Source: Rugalucina vietnamica (lineage: Eukaryota; Mollusca; Bivalvia; Lucinida; Lucinidae). Taken from it: a stretch of DNA of 64,000 bases. Shown in pieces: positions 12,332-24,439 of this stretch. The stretch covers positions 55,469,356 to 55,533,355 of the forward strand of contig OZ024874.1 in assembly GCA_964017185.1 (NCBI GenBank), written 5' to 3'. The notes under the pieces are model-generated. The model was not told the origin of the DNA. It saw only the letters and a list, made by a program, of their open reading frames with translations, and searched no databases. Made by a program: the position numbers and the translations under genes. Each line of letters opens with the position of its first letter. Within the stretch, counting starts at the first letter, position 1.

Positions 12332-12455
12332 AAAATCGGATTATTCCAAAATTTGTGAAATACATATTCCTTGGAGAATATACATCTGTGAAGCAACTCG
12401 ACGTTAGACAGCATTTCAACTGCCATATTGTATCTGAGAATAGAACAGATGCATG
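12332..12455 (+). other. Candidate orphan internal exon
   Basis: A strong acceptor (ATTTTTTTTTTCAG) and donor (GTAAATG) frame 124 nt open in one frame, reading NRIIPKFVKYIFLGEYTSVK then QLDVRQHFNCHIVSENRTDA. No matching neighbour exon was found and the family is not recognised. Chance is possible at this length. Confidence 0.25.
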
Positions 12456-12459
12456 GTAA

Positions 12460-13327
12460 ATGTATCATTTCATAAGTTTTTTGCCTACAAAATGTTTTCA
12501 AATCATGTGGTAAAGTGCGGAACGAACTTTCTTATCACCCTTTATTAATTGTATGCCCAACAATATTTGTTTGGTAAAATTAGCATTGTGGAATATGTTA
12601 TAAGAGCTAATGTTACGGAAGATTTTATTTGCTGTTGGACAGTTCGTTCCTTTTTCGATCCACTCCTTGGTCACGTCGCGATCTGAAATCGCAATGTTGT
12701 TTTGGTGTTTGGTCACTTGAAAGAAGGTGTAGTTAAGTTTATGTCACTGGTCGAAAGCTATGTTACAATTATCCACCGATCACATGCTCTAATGAGCTGT
12801 GCTTTTCTGACATTTCCAGTGATCAAGTGCTTTCAATACGCAGTTTGAAAGAGTCTAGTCTTCTAGTCTAGTCTAGTTGCAGTTGTTTGGTATTGTAGGC
12901 TGCCATATTGTATTGCATTGCATAGATTCTGCCATTGTTGGCAAACCTCGTTTAACCCATGAATGCGGGTAACCCTTCACCTAACCCATCACCAGTGACA
13001 GGACTAAAGCCCACCACCAGTACGATGATAACCATAACGCATATTTGAATCATGTTGTAGCATACTACACGTACTACGCGGGCTGCCTGAGGTTGAGGAA
13101 AGCCAGGACACATCTCGGCTTCCCGGAATGGGCTTATGAAACCACCGCGTTCGGAAGGCGACAGTCAGAAGTACAGCTGCGTTCAGTTATTAACATACCC
13201 CTGCAATATTCAGAAATAAATTGACAGCTCTTCTCGTTTTTGATCAATTTTCACTGGCACGAAATGGACGGATGAATTTGTTTATATATTTGTTAAATAT
13301 GAGGGTAAATATTTACTCTCTATGAAC
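12460..13327. other. Intergenic, nothing recognised
   Basis: No convincing ORF or repeat family; CTAGTCTAGTCTAG short repeat near 12855-12880. Confidence 0.5.
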
Positions 13328-13466
13328 AGGGCTGTGTTATGACACCAACACTGTTCAGCAGGATGCTTTCTGCCATGCCCATGGATGCTTTTCAGGACAG
13401 TGACACTGGTTTTCCAATCAGGTACCATTTTGATGGCAACATATTCAACTTTAGAATGTTGCACCG
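13328..13466 (+). mobile_element. LINE fragment (RT motif B region)
   Basis: About 140 bp, close to the reverse transcriptase of the LINE at 32.4-36.6 kb in opposite orientation: reads QGCVMTPTLF then AFQDSDTGFPIRYHFDGNIF. It lacks both ends. Confidence 0.85.
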
Positions 13467-13479
13467 TGTATAACCGCAT

Positions 13480-13808
13480 ACACGGTGATATATTTTACGT
13501 CAGCCACACAAATCACAATATTAGATGGAGTGAAAACAAAAATATAAATGTAGATACATTGGAAGCTGTATTCAAAAGAAATAGGGTGGACCAAATTGCG
13601 CAAATATTTTTTTCTCATCAAAATTAGATATTCATAGTCCACCCAAACATCGTCCAATCAAATATTGAAAGACAGCGTGGGTGCTGCACAGTCCAAATAA
13701 CAAGCTTTCATGAAAAAAAAAAAAAAAAAGATTTTGTATTTGTCCCACCCATTATTCCCAAATGGCTAGTAACCATTGAGATTGGGAGACGGTTTGGGAT
13801 GTCGTTTG

Positions 13809-13859
<51 letters not shown>

Positions 13860-14869
13860 GTTTTTGTTGTTGTTTTTGTTGTTGCTGCTGTTGTTGATTA
13901 ATGTTAATTCCCGAAAGTATGAATTGAGATATAATGTTGGCTTATCGCAGACAAAGAGGCTTTGAAATACAATAAAGATAGTTACCTCATAATGCGTCAT
14001 GTTCTGTAATAAAGCCGGCACGAGCTTGATTTAAGTAATTGAGATACTAATGCTGAAAAGGATAAGTCAGTGGCACATGTTACTTTCGAATAAACAGTTT
14101 AAAGTAAAGCTACCAATGACGTCATAAATGAAAATCCAATCGAATCATTGCCCAAATTCTAGGGAATTTTGTAGGAAAAAAATATGATATCAGAATCAAA
14201 CAAAATTCCATCCAGATAAAATAAAACTTAGATTCAGAACGTACTGCATCTAGGCTGTGAGAGTAAGTTTATCGTCAATCTCTGCCAACAAGTTTAGTCA
14301 TACATAATTAACCGCATGAAAACCTATTATTTCAGATTTGGTTCTTCTTACTAATGGAGTTATCTGCCCTTGAATATCCCCACCCACTTTTATACATGAA
14401 GAGTAGTCATCATGGGGATGTTAAATAAAAAACAATTTTCAGGGATCCGATGTATACATTTTGCATATTTTGTTTGCATACATATAAAGCTGTATAATAG
14501 CCAAATTTCTCAACAGACTTTACTATTAAAGTCGGAAAGCATTATCAACACAAAATACATGCTAGGAATTTGTTAGAAAAGGGAAAAAACTTTAAATTAT
14601 ATTTAAACCATGATCGCCAAACTTTCGACTTGAAGTTTCAAATTTACATTGTTGTAGGGTAATTACACAATGCACTTCCTAAATTGAGACTTTTTACCAC
14701 TGATAGGTACTAAAATACCTTAAATCTGCCGGAAAATTCGAACTTACCCCACCCATTTGATTATGGGTTAAAGATAAATTTCTTATATATACTGTTACTG
14801 CTGTAAATTTTGCATTCCTGTATTTTCGTTAATATTTGATAAGATAAGTTTATTTGTTTAAAAAATTTA
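13480..14869. other. Intergenic, microsatellites only
   Basis: Apart from the A run at 13713 and the TTA tract at 13807 I see no gene or known repeat. Confidence 0.5.
13807..13859. repeat. (TTA)n microsatellite
   Basis: Pure TTA/ATT triplets, followed by (TTG)-rich sequence to 13900. The asparagine-rich reading frame across it is not a gene. Confidence 0.95.
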
Positions 14870-15290
14870 TCTAACAATTGAGCTTGACCTTGAGCATAAG
14901 ATCATTCACAGCCGTGCGTCTATGCTATACCTTTCCTGGTTCTTAGATAAAAATTGAAGGCATAGCAATTAATTTGAAAGTTTGATAGTTTGAAACATTA
15001 TGCGACTGGAATAACACGAAAAACTTCAGAAGAAGAAAAGGGTGTTTTCTAAAACATGCTTATTATTTCGACATTTCTGTTATGCGTTAACGTCGAACGA
15101 CGAATACAATGCAGGCGTGCTCGTATATAAAAGACAATCGTTTGACCTTTTATACATTTTGTTTGGTACAGTTATGCTAAGACGAAAGGTAACAACCTTG
15201 TTCTTATGGAGTGCATTAGTAAATGTACTAATCACTAGTGCACTAATCATTATCAAACATTGCAAGTAAGATGCACAACAGATAAAAGAC
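14870..15290. repeat. Repeat shared with 54310-54780
   Basis: Shares GAACGACGAATACAATGCAG, GTGCTCGTATATAAAAGA and CACTAGTGCACTAATCATTA with the block that truncates copy C exon 10b. Also CTTGACCTTGAGCATAAG, in inverse relative to the other copy. No coding potential recognised. Confidence 0.75.
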
Positions 15291-15573
15291 TCGTAAAAAG
15301 TTAAAATAATTGTATTTTGAATTTGAATTAAAACAGGAAATGACTAAATGTATGCATTCACCACATCATTAAATCACGTTGAGTATTTTGTATCTCATAT
15401 GTAAATATTTCATTCAATGCTTTATTTGTCTTCATCGTATGATATATGTTTTCTTTGTTGTTATGATATTGCTATGTTTTGAGGGCCCCATGGAAGATTG
15501 GTGAAAGCCAAATGGGTAACCCACTTTAACTTACTTACTTACTTACTTTATTTCTTTCTTTACTTGCTTACGA

Positions 15574-15693
15574 TATGTTTTCATGGTATAAGTACCTGAT
15601 TGTTAATTTGGTTTTTCCCACCTCGGTTTTTGGAGTGGGGATCTTTTCCTGATTGCGCCTTTTCCTGATCTTTGCCTACTTGTACCTTTTTAG
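15574..15693 (+). mobile_element. Solo 3' end of retroelement family R
   Basis: TTTTCATGGTATAAGTACCT to CTTGTACCTTTTT, 120 bp. Confidence 0.82.
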
Positions 15694-15802
15694 CGATATT
15701 CGTACAAATGTTGTGAGACACTCTCACGAATGTCTCGCGACTCTCGTACGAATGAAAATGGAACTAAATTCGTGGGAACGTCGTGATACACTCTCACGAA
15801 TG

Positions 15803-15854
15803 TCTCGCGACTGTCGTACGACGGTCGCGCGACTATCGCGCGACAGTCGCGAGA
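15803..15854. repeat. 52-bp GC-rich near-palindrome
   Basis: TCTCGCGACTGTCG...GACAGTCGCGAGA, rich in CG dinucleotides in an AT-rich setting. Just upstream ACTCTCACGAATGTCTCGCG occurs twice (near 15720 and 15790). Part of an unknown repeat, 15700-15860. Confidence 0.8.
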
Positions 15855-16200
15855 TATATTTTCAAAATTAAACCGAAATTCGCGAATTCGTAGACTTACT
15901 ACTATAGGAAAACCTTCAAACGCTCCCATTGGTTCTTTGTTCTTATGCAAGTAAAGCTGCCCAGATCAGGTGAGCGTTTATAGGACCATTTGATCCTCTG
16001 GTCATTCACTCTTGAGATGTATCATTTTCCTAGTTCTTGCTATTTATTTTTCATGCAGTGATGAATGTGGAAATAGTATTTGAGCCACTAAGTATTTCAT
16101 CACTAACAATGAAATTACTGTTAGCATTCTTATACTGTATACGAACTGATTTAATCTTGTAACATATTTGCGATTCAGGATAGAAACACTCGGCAGGATG

Positions 16201-16262
16201 TTTTTTTTTTTTTTTTTTTTTTTTTGTTTTTTTGTTTTTTTTTTTTTTTATTATTATTATTA
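16201..16262. repeat. Poly-T tract
   Basis: T runs broken by two G, then (TTA)n. It borders pseudogene D on its left. Confidence 0.9.
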
Positions 16263-16356
16263 CCTTCATAAAGCACGGCCAGATATTGTCCAAGACATTG
16301 TTTCTAAACTTCGCGAGCGAACATAACATTTAACAGTGTTAGTGATATGATTACAG

Positions 16357-17335
16357 ACAACTTTGAAGAGGCAAAGCGATATTACTTTAAAATCCTTAGA
16401 CGTCGAGAGCTTACACAGGGCAAAAACAACCACGAAGTCGGGGCCACCAAGAATAATATTGGCCTTATGTTCAATTTGATGGGAGACCATGAACAGGCTT
16501 TAAAATATCACACTGAAGGTGAAAAGGTTGCCAGCTTTTTACTATTTATGAATCATTTATGCTTTAGTGCTATCTCATTTCTGTTTCTGTTTTTGCAACA
16601 GTTTGCATGCCTTTTTTCTCTTATCATGCTAGTGAAAACACACCAAGTTGCTTAACGCTCTGTAACCACTTACTATGCTGAATAACAACAGACAAACACT
16701 AAAATGAAATGACATTTTTTTTGAACTTGTCTGCTTTCATGCTTGGAAATTAAAAAGAAGTCTTCCACACCCACTTGGTCACTGAGCAATATAGCCAACA
16801 TATACCGCAGCATGGGACTTTATTCTCAAGCAACATCTCTGTTAGAGCAAGCAATACAAAAATTAAACAAAGAAGAAAATCCACACAAAGGCGCTGTTAG
16901 CCTCACATACGACACATTCGGCAAAGTATAGATGTCTCAAGGAAAGTATAGAGAGTCGTCTGATTTATTTGAGATAGCAGCTGCACTGAGAAAAGAAATC
17001 TGTGCAAACGGAGTAACCCATGTTGAATCAATGATGCATCTAGCAAAGGCGCAGCAGAAAATTCTCGGAAAAAACTTGCAAAGAAAGTTGTATCTTTATC
17101 TGAAGCAACCAACACGGCTATGCCTACTAAAACATTTATCTCTGAGGTACTAGAGGTGTTAGTAGATATATACAGAAGCACGGAAGACGAAGAGAGCATA
17201 AAACTAACAAAAGAGCTCCTGCAGTCCGAACTGTTGAGACAAGAACGTATCTATATGGGTTCTAGCAATGTTAAACGTGTGGAAGAAATAATATCAAAAC
17301 TCTGTGATATTAATTTATCACTTCAACAGTTATAA
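16357..17335 (+). pseudogene. Inverted decayed copy D: exons 9 and 10a
   Basis: Exon 9 (16357-16518) is complete with both splice sites (NFEEAKRYYFKILRRRELTQ). Exon 10a (about 16742-17335) has lost its acceptor (ctttcat instead of ctttcag), has a 12-nt in-frame deletion after TPTWS, a TTG-to-TAG stop at 16929-16931, and a frameshift near 17060-17080. It ends in the usual DINLSLQQL and stop. Flanking intron sequence is also copied (16266-16356), so it is a DNA-level segmental duplication, not a retrocopy. Confidence 0.87.
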
Positions 17336-17484
17336 TGAAACCAAAGCAAATAATGAGAAATTTGGATAGAACGTTTCTTTGCGAGTGAGAAAAGTTAACA
17401 AAGAGACCAGACATCGAAATCCTATGTCACTCTGTGTGGCCCTTCTACATTTTACACGAGTTGTAAGGTAACAGGTATGATTAA

Positions 17485-17703
17485 TGAGCCGCATCGTGAG
17501 AAAACCAGATTTTTGCCTAGGCGAAAACTTCGGTCACCGCGAAGCTGATCAGCGCCTTTGTTTTCGCTACTCGGATAGTATAATTCCTCTTCTACTCATA
17601 GCCAAAATTTCAAGTATCTAACCTGCTCCTGTGACTGTACAGACCGATTTGTGTCGCACCTGGTCGGAAACCCCGAAGACCGGTTTTCTCACGATGCGGC
17701 TCA
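17485..17703. mobile_element. TGAGCCGC MITE, copy 1
   Basis: 219 bp with inverted ends TGAGCCGCATCGTGAGAAAA and TTTTCTCACGATGCGGCTCA. Inside: GCGAAGCTGATCAGCGCC and GACTGTACAGACCG. Confidence 0.88.
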
Positions 17704-18374
17704 AAATTTTATGAGTCATACGGAAACCTATAATACAGCAATTCTGTTTATAATGCACAATTATTATAAGTAGAGGTAAGTAATTGCTCAAGGGGCTACG
17801 GTGTCTACCACCCCTAAAATATATCAAGATGCAATTATACAGTGTACATGTATAAACATGTCGGACCTTGTGCTTTGTTTTATTTGTTCAACTTTTTATG
17901 GCTAAAAAGTAGCAATTCATGCAATATTGATGTACTGATGCTGTTGACTTTCCCAGGCACGTGTGGACTGCCCGTACAGCAGGGAAAGGCACCACCATCG
18001 GTACCATTTTTATGCCTCGAGATGTTTATATAACTTAAAACTTGCAAGTCGTGATATACCTCATATTTTGTATTTTATTTCTGTATATGTTCCCTTTGTA
18101 TGTTGTTCTTCTTTTATTGCATGCTGTGATATTTTCTGATATATGTCTATGTCTAGCGTCATTTACTTTGCAGCAGGAACAGCTTTTGTTTCATTTATGT
18201 TGAAGCCTACAGTATTACTCATGCTTATTAAATAGTTTGTGAACTTATTTCTAGTGAATTGTACTGTATTTTGTAGTGTGATAGGCGTCTTATTTTTCGC
18301 ATTGTAATAGGTTTGTCTTGTTGTGACAGTCATTGCTGTTTTTCGCCTTTTGTAATAAGGCACTCCTGGAACCT
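17704..18374. other. Intergenic, nothing recognised
   Basis: The first part matches sequence 3' of exon 10a in the other copies (CTACGGTGTCTACCACCC against GGTAGACACCGTAGCCC at 2925-2940), extending the pseudogene D duplication. The rest is unassigned. Confidence 0.5.
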
Positions 18375-18815
18375 ACAAAAATGCGACAGTCTGCATGCTT
18401 AGTTTTAAACCCAATCATGGTTGATAACTATGCTGCCTTCTTTAATTGCACGCCGGTGGGTCGGGCGTCAGACTCTATAATGGCCCCGACTTAAAGCTAT
18501 TCATGTTAGTTGGTTGGGCCGGAGCTTCTTGTCTGTTGCTTGACCCACCGGGGTTCAACTGGTGTTCTTCTTTTGCTCCGGATTTTCAGTAAGTTATCTG
18601 GCGCCAATGGATCTCCATCGTCGGGCAGTTTACTGAATCTGTGTCACCTCGTTTTTGATTCATCATGGTGATTATCATGATTTATCTGATTGTCCTTGAT
18701 GATTCATTGACTAGTCAGATTCACCACAAGGACTGAACAGCTAACTTAATATTGTGAACCATTGCAGAAGATGAGGGTAAGGTTATGACCCTGTAAAACC
18801 GGTTTAAGCACCCCC
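18375..18815 (+). mobile_element. Retroelement family R fragment
   Basis: Holds the CNTCPVGR-coding stretch (TGCACGCCGGTGGGTCGGGC) and GATCTCCATCGTCGGGCAG, then part of the 3' region to GTAAAACCGGTTTAAGC, ending in a C run. Confidence 0.8.
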
Positions 18816-19124
18816 CCCCCCCCCAATTATTTCTAACTGACAATTCCTAGGAACAAAGGCCTAGGAAGTTTAAGGCCTGATTTCGGCCTCAGATTGTGAT
18901 AAAAATTAAATTTTGGAATTGAGATGAGAAAAGTATTCCTGAAAGCAGCCATATGCCTCCTCTTATATAATGCAGAACAAATCCTTCTTTCATCCTATAG
19001 GTGTTGCTATGGTTATGCACAGTAGAACCATAGGTAGGCTACATTTTGCACATTTTTGGTCATTTCTGAACACATGTTTTGATTTTTAACTACCAGCCCA
19101 AGCGACAAACAAAACGATACTTTG

Positions 19125-20555
19125 CGTATGGATGATACTTCATCGTACCTGATTTATTTTTATACTGCTACGAAAGAGATTTCATGGATTCTCTTAACCA
19201 TGATAATCAAGCTGATGTTATTGGGGATTTTAATTCGACTTCTAGGTACCTCGATGACCTTTAGAACATTGACAACGCTTATTGTGAGGTATGGTCAATC
19301 AAATTTATCCACCTGAGCTACAGTTGAACAAAACCAATATCTCAGATACCGAAGCCCCCGTTTTAGATTTACATCTTTCTGTTGCATCTTCTAAAATCTA
19401 TGATAAGCGCGATGACTTTGATTTTGATATAGTAAATTTTCCGTTTTTGGATGGTGACGTTCCTCGTCGTGCTTCTTATGGTGTATACATTTCTCAACTT
19501 ATCAGGTTTGCAAGAGTCTGCAATCATGTTACGGACTTCAACGCTCGAAATAAATGTTTAATGGCCAAACGTCTCCAACAGGGTTATCGATACCATAAAC
19601 TTCGAAAAACATTTTCTAAATTTTATCGTTGACACTATGTATTGAATTCCAAATATAATGTTGGGTTAAAGACGCTTTTAGGTGAGGGCCTTTCGGAACC
19701 AGAATCATATGTTGACTTGGTTTACAAATTTAAGAAACTTATAGGAAGGAATGATTTTTCTTTTCAATTCAGAAAAATCATTACATGTTACAGACGTATA
19801 GGTTATAACTAGAATGTTATGCGACAGTCTGCATGCTTAGTTTTTAACCCAATCATGGTTGATTACAATGCTGCCTTCTTTAATTGCACGCCGGTGGGTC
19901 GGGTGTCAGACTCTATGATGGCCCCGACATAAAGCTATTCATTTTAGTTGGTTGGGGCCTGAGCTTCTTGTCTGCTGCTTGGCCAACCGGGGTCCAACTG
20001 GTGTTTTTCTTTTGCTCCGGAGTTAGTAAGTTATTGGGCGACCAGGGATCTCCATCGTCGGGCAGCATACTGAATCTGCTGAGTCCTCGTTATTGATTCA
20101 TCAGGATGTTTATCATGATTCTTCTGTTTGTTCTTGATGATTCACTGACTAGTTAAAGATTTACCACGAGGACCGAAGAACTAACTAAATGTTATGAACC
20201 ACTGTAGAAGCTGAGGGTGAGGTTATGGCCATGTAAAATCGATTTAAGCCTGCCAGTAATTTTATATTACTGATCGTTCCAAGGCGATACTTCTGTGATG
20301 GTTCTTTTTGTTTTATGTCTTGGTGTTTAAAATTTTTGTGCTGTTGGCTCCTTATGTATGTTTTCATATTTTTAGTTAAGTTTAGGTAACTGAGTGGCTA
20401 GGAAAATAGCTGCTCATTCGGCTTACTATATGTTTCATGGTATAAGTATCTGATTGTTATTTTTTTTCCATCTTGGTTTTTGAAGTGGGAATCTTTTTCT
20501 GATTGCGCCTTTCCCTGATCTTTACTTTGTTGTACCTTTTTTTCAAAATTATTTC
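19125..20555 (+). mobile_element. Retroelement family R, longest 3' part
   Basis: Contains an ORF remnant at 19291-19632 (SDTEAPVLDLHLS, YDKRDDFDFDIVNFPFLDGD, YGVYISQLIRFARVCNHV), which resembles the C-terminal part of a reverse transcriptase protein common in marine invertebrates (from memory; clade unsure). A broken continuation (GLSEPES, FNCTPVGR) follows, then a long 3' part ending TGATTGCGCCTTTCCCTGAT near 20520. Stops and shifts make it dead. Confidence 0.72.
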
Positions 20556-21059
20556 CTATTGAGAAATGGTTTGTCACGTGGGCCGGTAGTTGAAAATGTC
20601 ATTTAATATTGACAAATAGGCCTACACAGTACAAAAGGTGATACGTCTATGTTTACGGAGCGATGTCAATTTGAATGAAAAAGATGTGCTAGATTTTGAA
20701 AGCAAGGACACATACCTGCTATTTGCATCATTTTTCACATCACAATTCCAAAATTCATTTTTTTACCAAAACCTGAGGCCAAAATCAGGCCTTAAACTTC
20801 CTAGGCCAATTTTGGTATTAATGATAATTGTATTTTACAGCAAATGTACACAAAATTTATAAATATTTAATCGTCTATAGGAATTTTCTTCTCTTAGTAC
20901 CTTGTATGCAATAACATTCTTGCACTCTTAAATCGCCCATGTATACATTTATATACCAAATCATGTGATTTCTTTTACAGTTGCTATTATTAGCTCGACT
21001 GCACGAAGTGCATAGAGCTATTGCAGTCACCCCGGTCGTCCACGTTCCCGTTCCCGTGC

Positions 21060-21560
21060 GCGTCACACTTGCGTTAAAGTTTTCTAGAAGTCCATATCTT
21101 GACAACCACTCATCAGAAGCATCCATACTTGGACCATAGATACCCTGTAGGGTTAGCTTTCATTCCATGGCATCGGGCCCCTGGGTCCAGGCCAGAGGGT
21201 GCGGCTGGAGGTTAAAATCTAGAACACCTTCAAAAATGGCAATTCTTGTGTTAAAGTTTTCTAGAAGTCCATATCTTGACAAACATTGATACTTGGGCCA
21301 TTGACACCCTGTAGGGTCGGCTTTCATTCCATGGCATCAGATCCCTGGGTCCATGCCAGGGGGTGGGGCTAGAGGTTAAAAACTAGAACTCCATTGATAA
21401 TAATGGCTTTTCTGTGATATAGTATTCTAGAAGTCTATATCTTGAATTTTTTTTTATCAGAGGGCTTTCATACTCGGATCATAGGTACCCTGTAGGGTTG
21501 AGTTTCATTTCATGGCATCGGATCTCTGAGTCCATGCTTGTGGGGTGGGGCTGGAGGTTA
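21060..21560. repeat. Tandem repeats of about 170 bp
   Basis: TTCTAGAAGTC recurs near 21080, 21259 and 21425, each followed by ATATCTTGACAA, ACCCTGTAGGGTT and GGGGCTGGAGGTTAAAA-like stretches. The counterpart in copy 2 is at about 30250-30820. Confidence 0.8.
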
Positions 21561-21607
21561 AAAACTAGAACACTGTAAAAATAGATGTACTGCTGTGTAA
21601 CTTTTAC

Positions 21608-21893
21608 AAGGAAAAAAAAGTACAAGTAGGCAAAGATCAGGAAAAGGCGCAATCAGAAAAAGACTCCCACTCCAAAAACCAAGGTGGGAAAAAACCAAAC
21701 TAACAATCAGGTACTTATACCATGAAAACATTTCGTAAGCCGAATGAGCAGCTATTTTCCCGATAGGTGGCCACTCAGTTACCTTAACTTTACTAAAAAT
21801 ATGCAAACATACATAAGGCGCCAACAGCACAAAAATATTTTAAACACCAAGGCATAAAACAAAAAAGAACCACCACAGAAGTATCGACTTGGA
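21608..21893 (-). mobile_element. Retroelement family R 3' end nested in the TAA-flanked element
   Basis: Interrupts the CTTTTACAAGGA...CCATATCTTGACAACAAC stretch that is contiguous in copy 2 near 30245. Confidence 0.82.
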
Positions 21894-22189
21894 ACGATCC
21901 ATATCTTGACAACAACTTTTCATAAAGCATTCATACTTCATACACTTTAGGTTCCATGACATTGGACCTCTGGGTCGGAGTCAGGGGGGGGGGGCGGGGC
22001 TAGAGGTCAAAATCTAGAACTCCCCGTATTTTTTCTTTTCTTTTTATTTCTTAATAGAAACAACTTAGGAAGATGGTTGGTCATTCATCTTTTGACTTTG
22101 TGACACTGACTTGTGTGTCATGACGGTAAGGGTCGGTTGGCCTACTTTCCATGGTTCAGTGATTTTGCCTTATATCTTGACACTCAATT

Positions 22190-23110
22190 AGTATATTTTC
22201 TTACTTCTTTCAGATTATGAGTGAGTACGACCAGGCCTTTGACCCCAAAATACTTATAGGTCAGAGTGACCTAATTTCACGGTTCATTGATTTTGCCTTA
22301 TATCTCGGTACTCAAATGGTTTATGAACAAACTTCTTTCAAAGTATGTTTGCGTATGACAAGACCTTTGACCATGAAGTAGTCCTAGCTAGGTCACTGTA
22401 ACCTAATTTCACGGTTCAGTGATTTTGCCTTATATCTTGACACTCAATTAGTATATTTTCATACTTTTTTCAGATTATGAGTGAGTATGACCAGACCTTT
22501 GACCCCAATATACTTATTGGTCACTGTGACCTAATTTCACGGTTCAGTGACTTTGCCTTATATCTCGGCGCTCAAGTGGTTTATGAACAAACTTCTTTCA
22601 CACTATGTTTGCGTATGACAAGACCTTTGACCCTTAAGTAGTCCTATGTCAATATGACCTAATTTCACGGTTCAGTGATTTTCCTTTATATCTCGGCACT
22701 CAATTGGTATATGAACATACTTCTTTCATAATATGTATGAGTATGCCAAGACCTTTGACCGTATTTAGTATTCCTGGGTCAATGTGACCTAATTTAATGG
22801 TTCAGTGATTTTGCTTTATATCTCGACACTCAGTTGGTATTTTTTCATACTTCTTTCTGATTATGAATGAGTATGACCAGACCTTTAACCCAAACATACC
22901 TATAGGTCACTATGACCTCATTTCATGGTTCAGTGATTTTGCTTTATATCTCAACACTGAATGGGTATATGATCATATTTCTTTCACATTATGAGTAAGT
23001 ATCACTAGACCTTTGACCCTGAAATACTTAAAGGTCAGTGTGACCTTATTTCACGGTTCAGTGATTTTGCCTTGTGTCTTGGCACTCAGTTGGTATATGA
23101 ACACACTTCT
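22190..23110 (-). repeat. Second array of the 128-bp units (reverse orientation)
   Basis: About seven units with cores at 22258, 22390, 22518, 22646, 22776, 22904 and 23032. Three are perfect AGGTCAnnnTGACCT (22258, 22904, 23032); the others differ by one to three bases. Confidence 0.88.
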
Positions 23111-23299
23111 TTCACAATATGAGCGAGACCTTTAAATCTTAGGTAGTTATAGTTAACTTTCATGGTTCAGTGATTTTGTCTTATTGCATCAAGGCAAAAA
23201 GATGTATGAGCATAATGCTTTGGGTTACTGGTCGGGTTTGGCCTTATGTTTGACAAAGGTCAGAAGCAGTCGAGCACGCTGTCCTGCGACAGCTCTTAT

Positions 23300-24439
23300 A
23301 TATTATTTTACTCTTGTTATGTCGGAAAATAGCGTTTGTAGCTAATGTTATTTATTGTACTAAAGTAAGAATCGATGCAATTAAATTTAAAGTCCCTAAA
23401 TAGACAATAGGTGGGAAAGAAAACCAACGAAAAATAAAGTTTCTTGTATCTTGTATCTTTAACTTTCAAGTGACGCATTCTGTAATATATATTCATCAAA
23501 AGAAGTTTTGCGCCAGTTAATGCTTTTCTCATTTTAAAATAATGTTTAGTATACATCTTTTTCAAATGAAATTTTAAAACTTGATACTATCTAAAAGGAC
23601 TGGACTTCATGAATAGCATAGCAATATTTTTTCTTGAAAAGATTAAGTAAAATGTGCAAATATGCATGTTTTTGAAAACACCAAAATTTGGGATGCTGTA
23701 AAAAGCCCACACATTTATTTCTGGGCTTCCAAACCTAAATTCGTTTCACATCCGAAAGCAATCATTTCAAGCAAAACAAAAAAAAATGAGAAATGATTTA
23801 TTTTTTTTTTTTTGACAAAAATGCTATTTTTGACCAAAAATAACGATTTTTGAGATTTTGTTTAAATTCTCAAATAAAGCTTAGTAATTCATCTCTACAA
23901 TAAAATGGGTGGTTGTTGTTTTTGTCATCAAACACAGCATGTATCATCCCCTTAATTGCTATACTGAAGGTACTGCTTCATCCGAATCCCGACTCTTTGA
24001 AAAGCTGCATATCAAACAAATGCTTAAGTAATATCTTTGACATGAGATCGCATTTATTAGAAAGAAACTATGCGGGAGGTTTTGATGTCAAAACATCTTA
24101 TATTGATCCAAAATTCAAATGCATACTGATTGTACTCATTTTCTGCAATATTTATGACATTTTTTACAAAAAAAGAAAATGCATTTTTTATAACATGCAT
24201 TTTTAGCAAAATTTTGAGATTTTTCCAATTGTTATTTGGCTTTATCATTTGTTATGGATCTCTTATGTATAAATTTGGAAACAAAAGTATATTCTGAACA
24301 CTGTTGCATTTTGAGTGGAATTGACGATTTTAATATTTTCAGTATTTACAGAAAATGGGAATTTTCATTTTTCTTAAAATCGTTTCCGCATTATTATTTT
24401 TTGGTCTTATCACACACTTATCAAACTCATTCAGACTGT
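23300..24439. other. Intergenic, AT-rich, nothing recognised
   Basis: Only short ORFs of AT-rich composition; no repeat family shared within the window. Confidence 0.5.

Larger units (their letters stand above)
20993..23295 (-). mobile_element. TAA-flanked DNA element, copy 1 (Harbinger-like target site)
   Basis: The same 2.3-kb unit as 26781-30919, in opposite orientation. Outer ends GCTCGACTGCACG and GCGACAGCTC; flanked by TTA at 20990-20992 and 23296-23298. Contents: about 170-bp repeats (21060-21560), a nested retroelement 3' end (21608-21893), and 128-bp repeats (22190-23100). No transposase ORF. The 3-bp TWA duplication is typical of PIF/Harbinger, but the ends share only a few bases, so the class is tentative. 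Confidence 0.7.

Noticed and set aside
13752-14021. Asparagine-rich ORF
   Set aside because: Translation of the TTA/TTG microsatellite; no other coding signal.
17938-18030. Possible exon after TTTCCCAG with GTCGLPV-like reading
   Set aside because: No donor or partner exon and no recognisable family; too short to support.
22190-23110. Regularly spaced palindromic repeats resembling a CRISPR array
   Set aside because: Units are 128 bp and similar along their whole length, so there are no unique spacers; the setting is eukaryotic and within a transposon.
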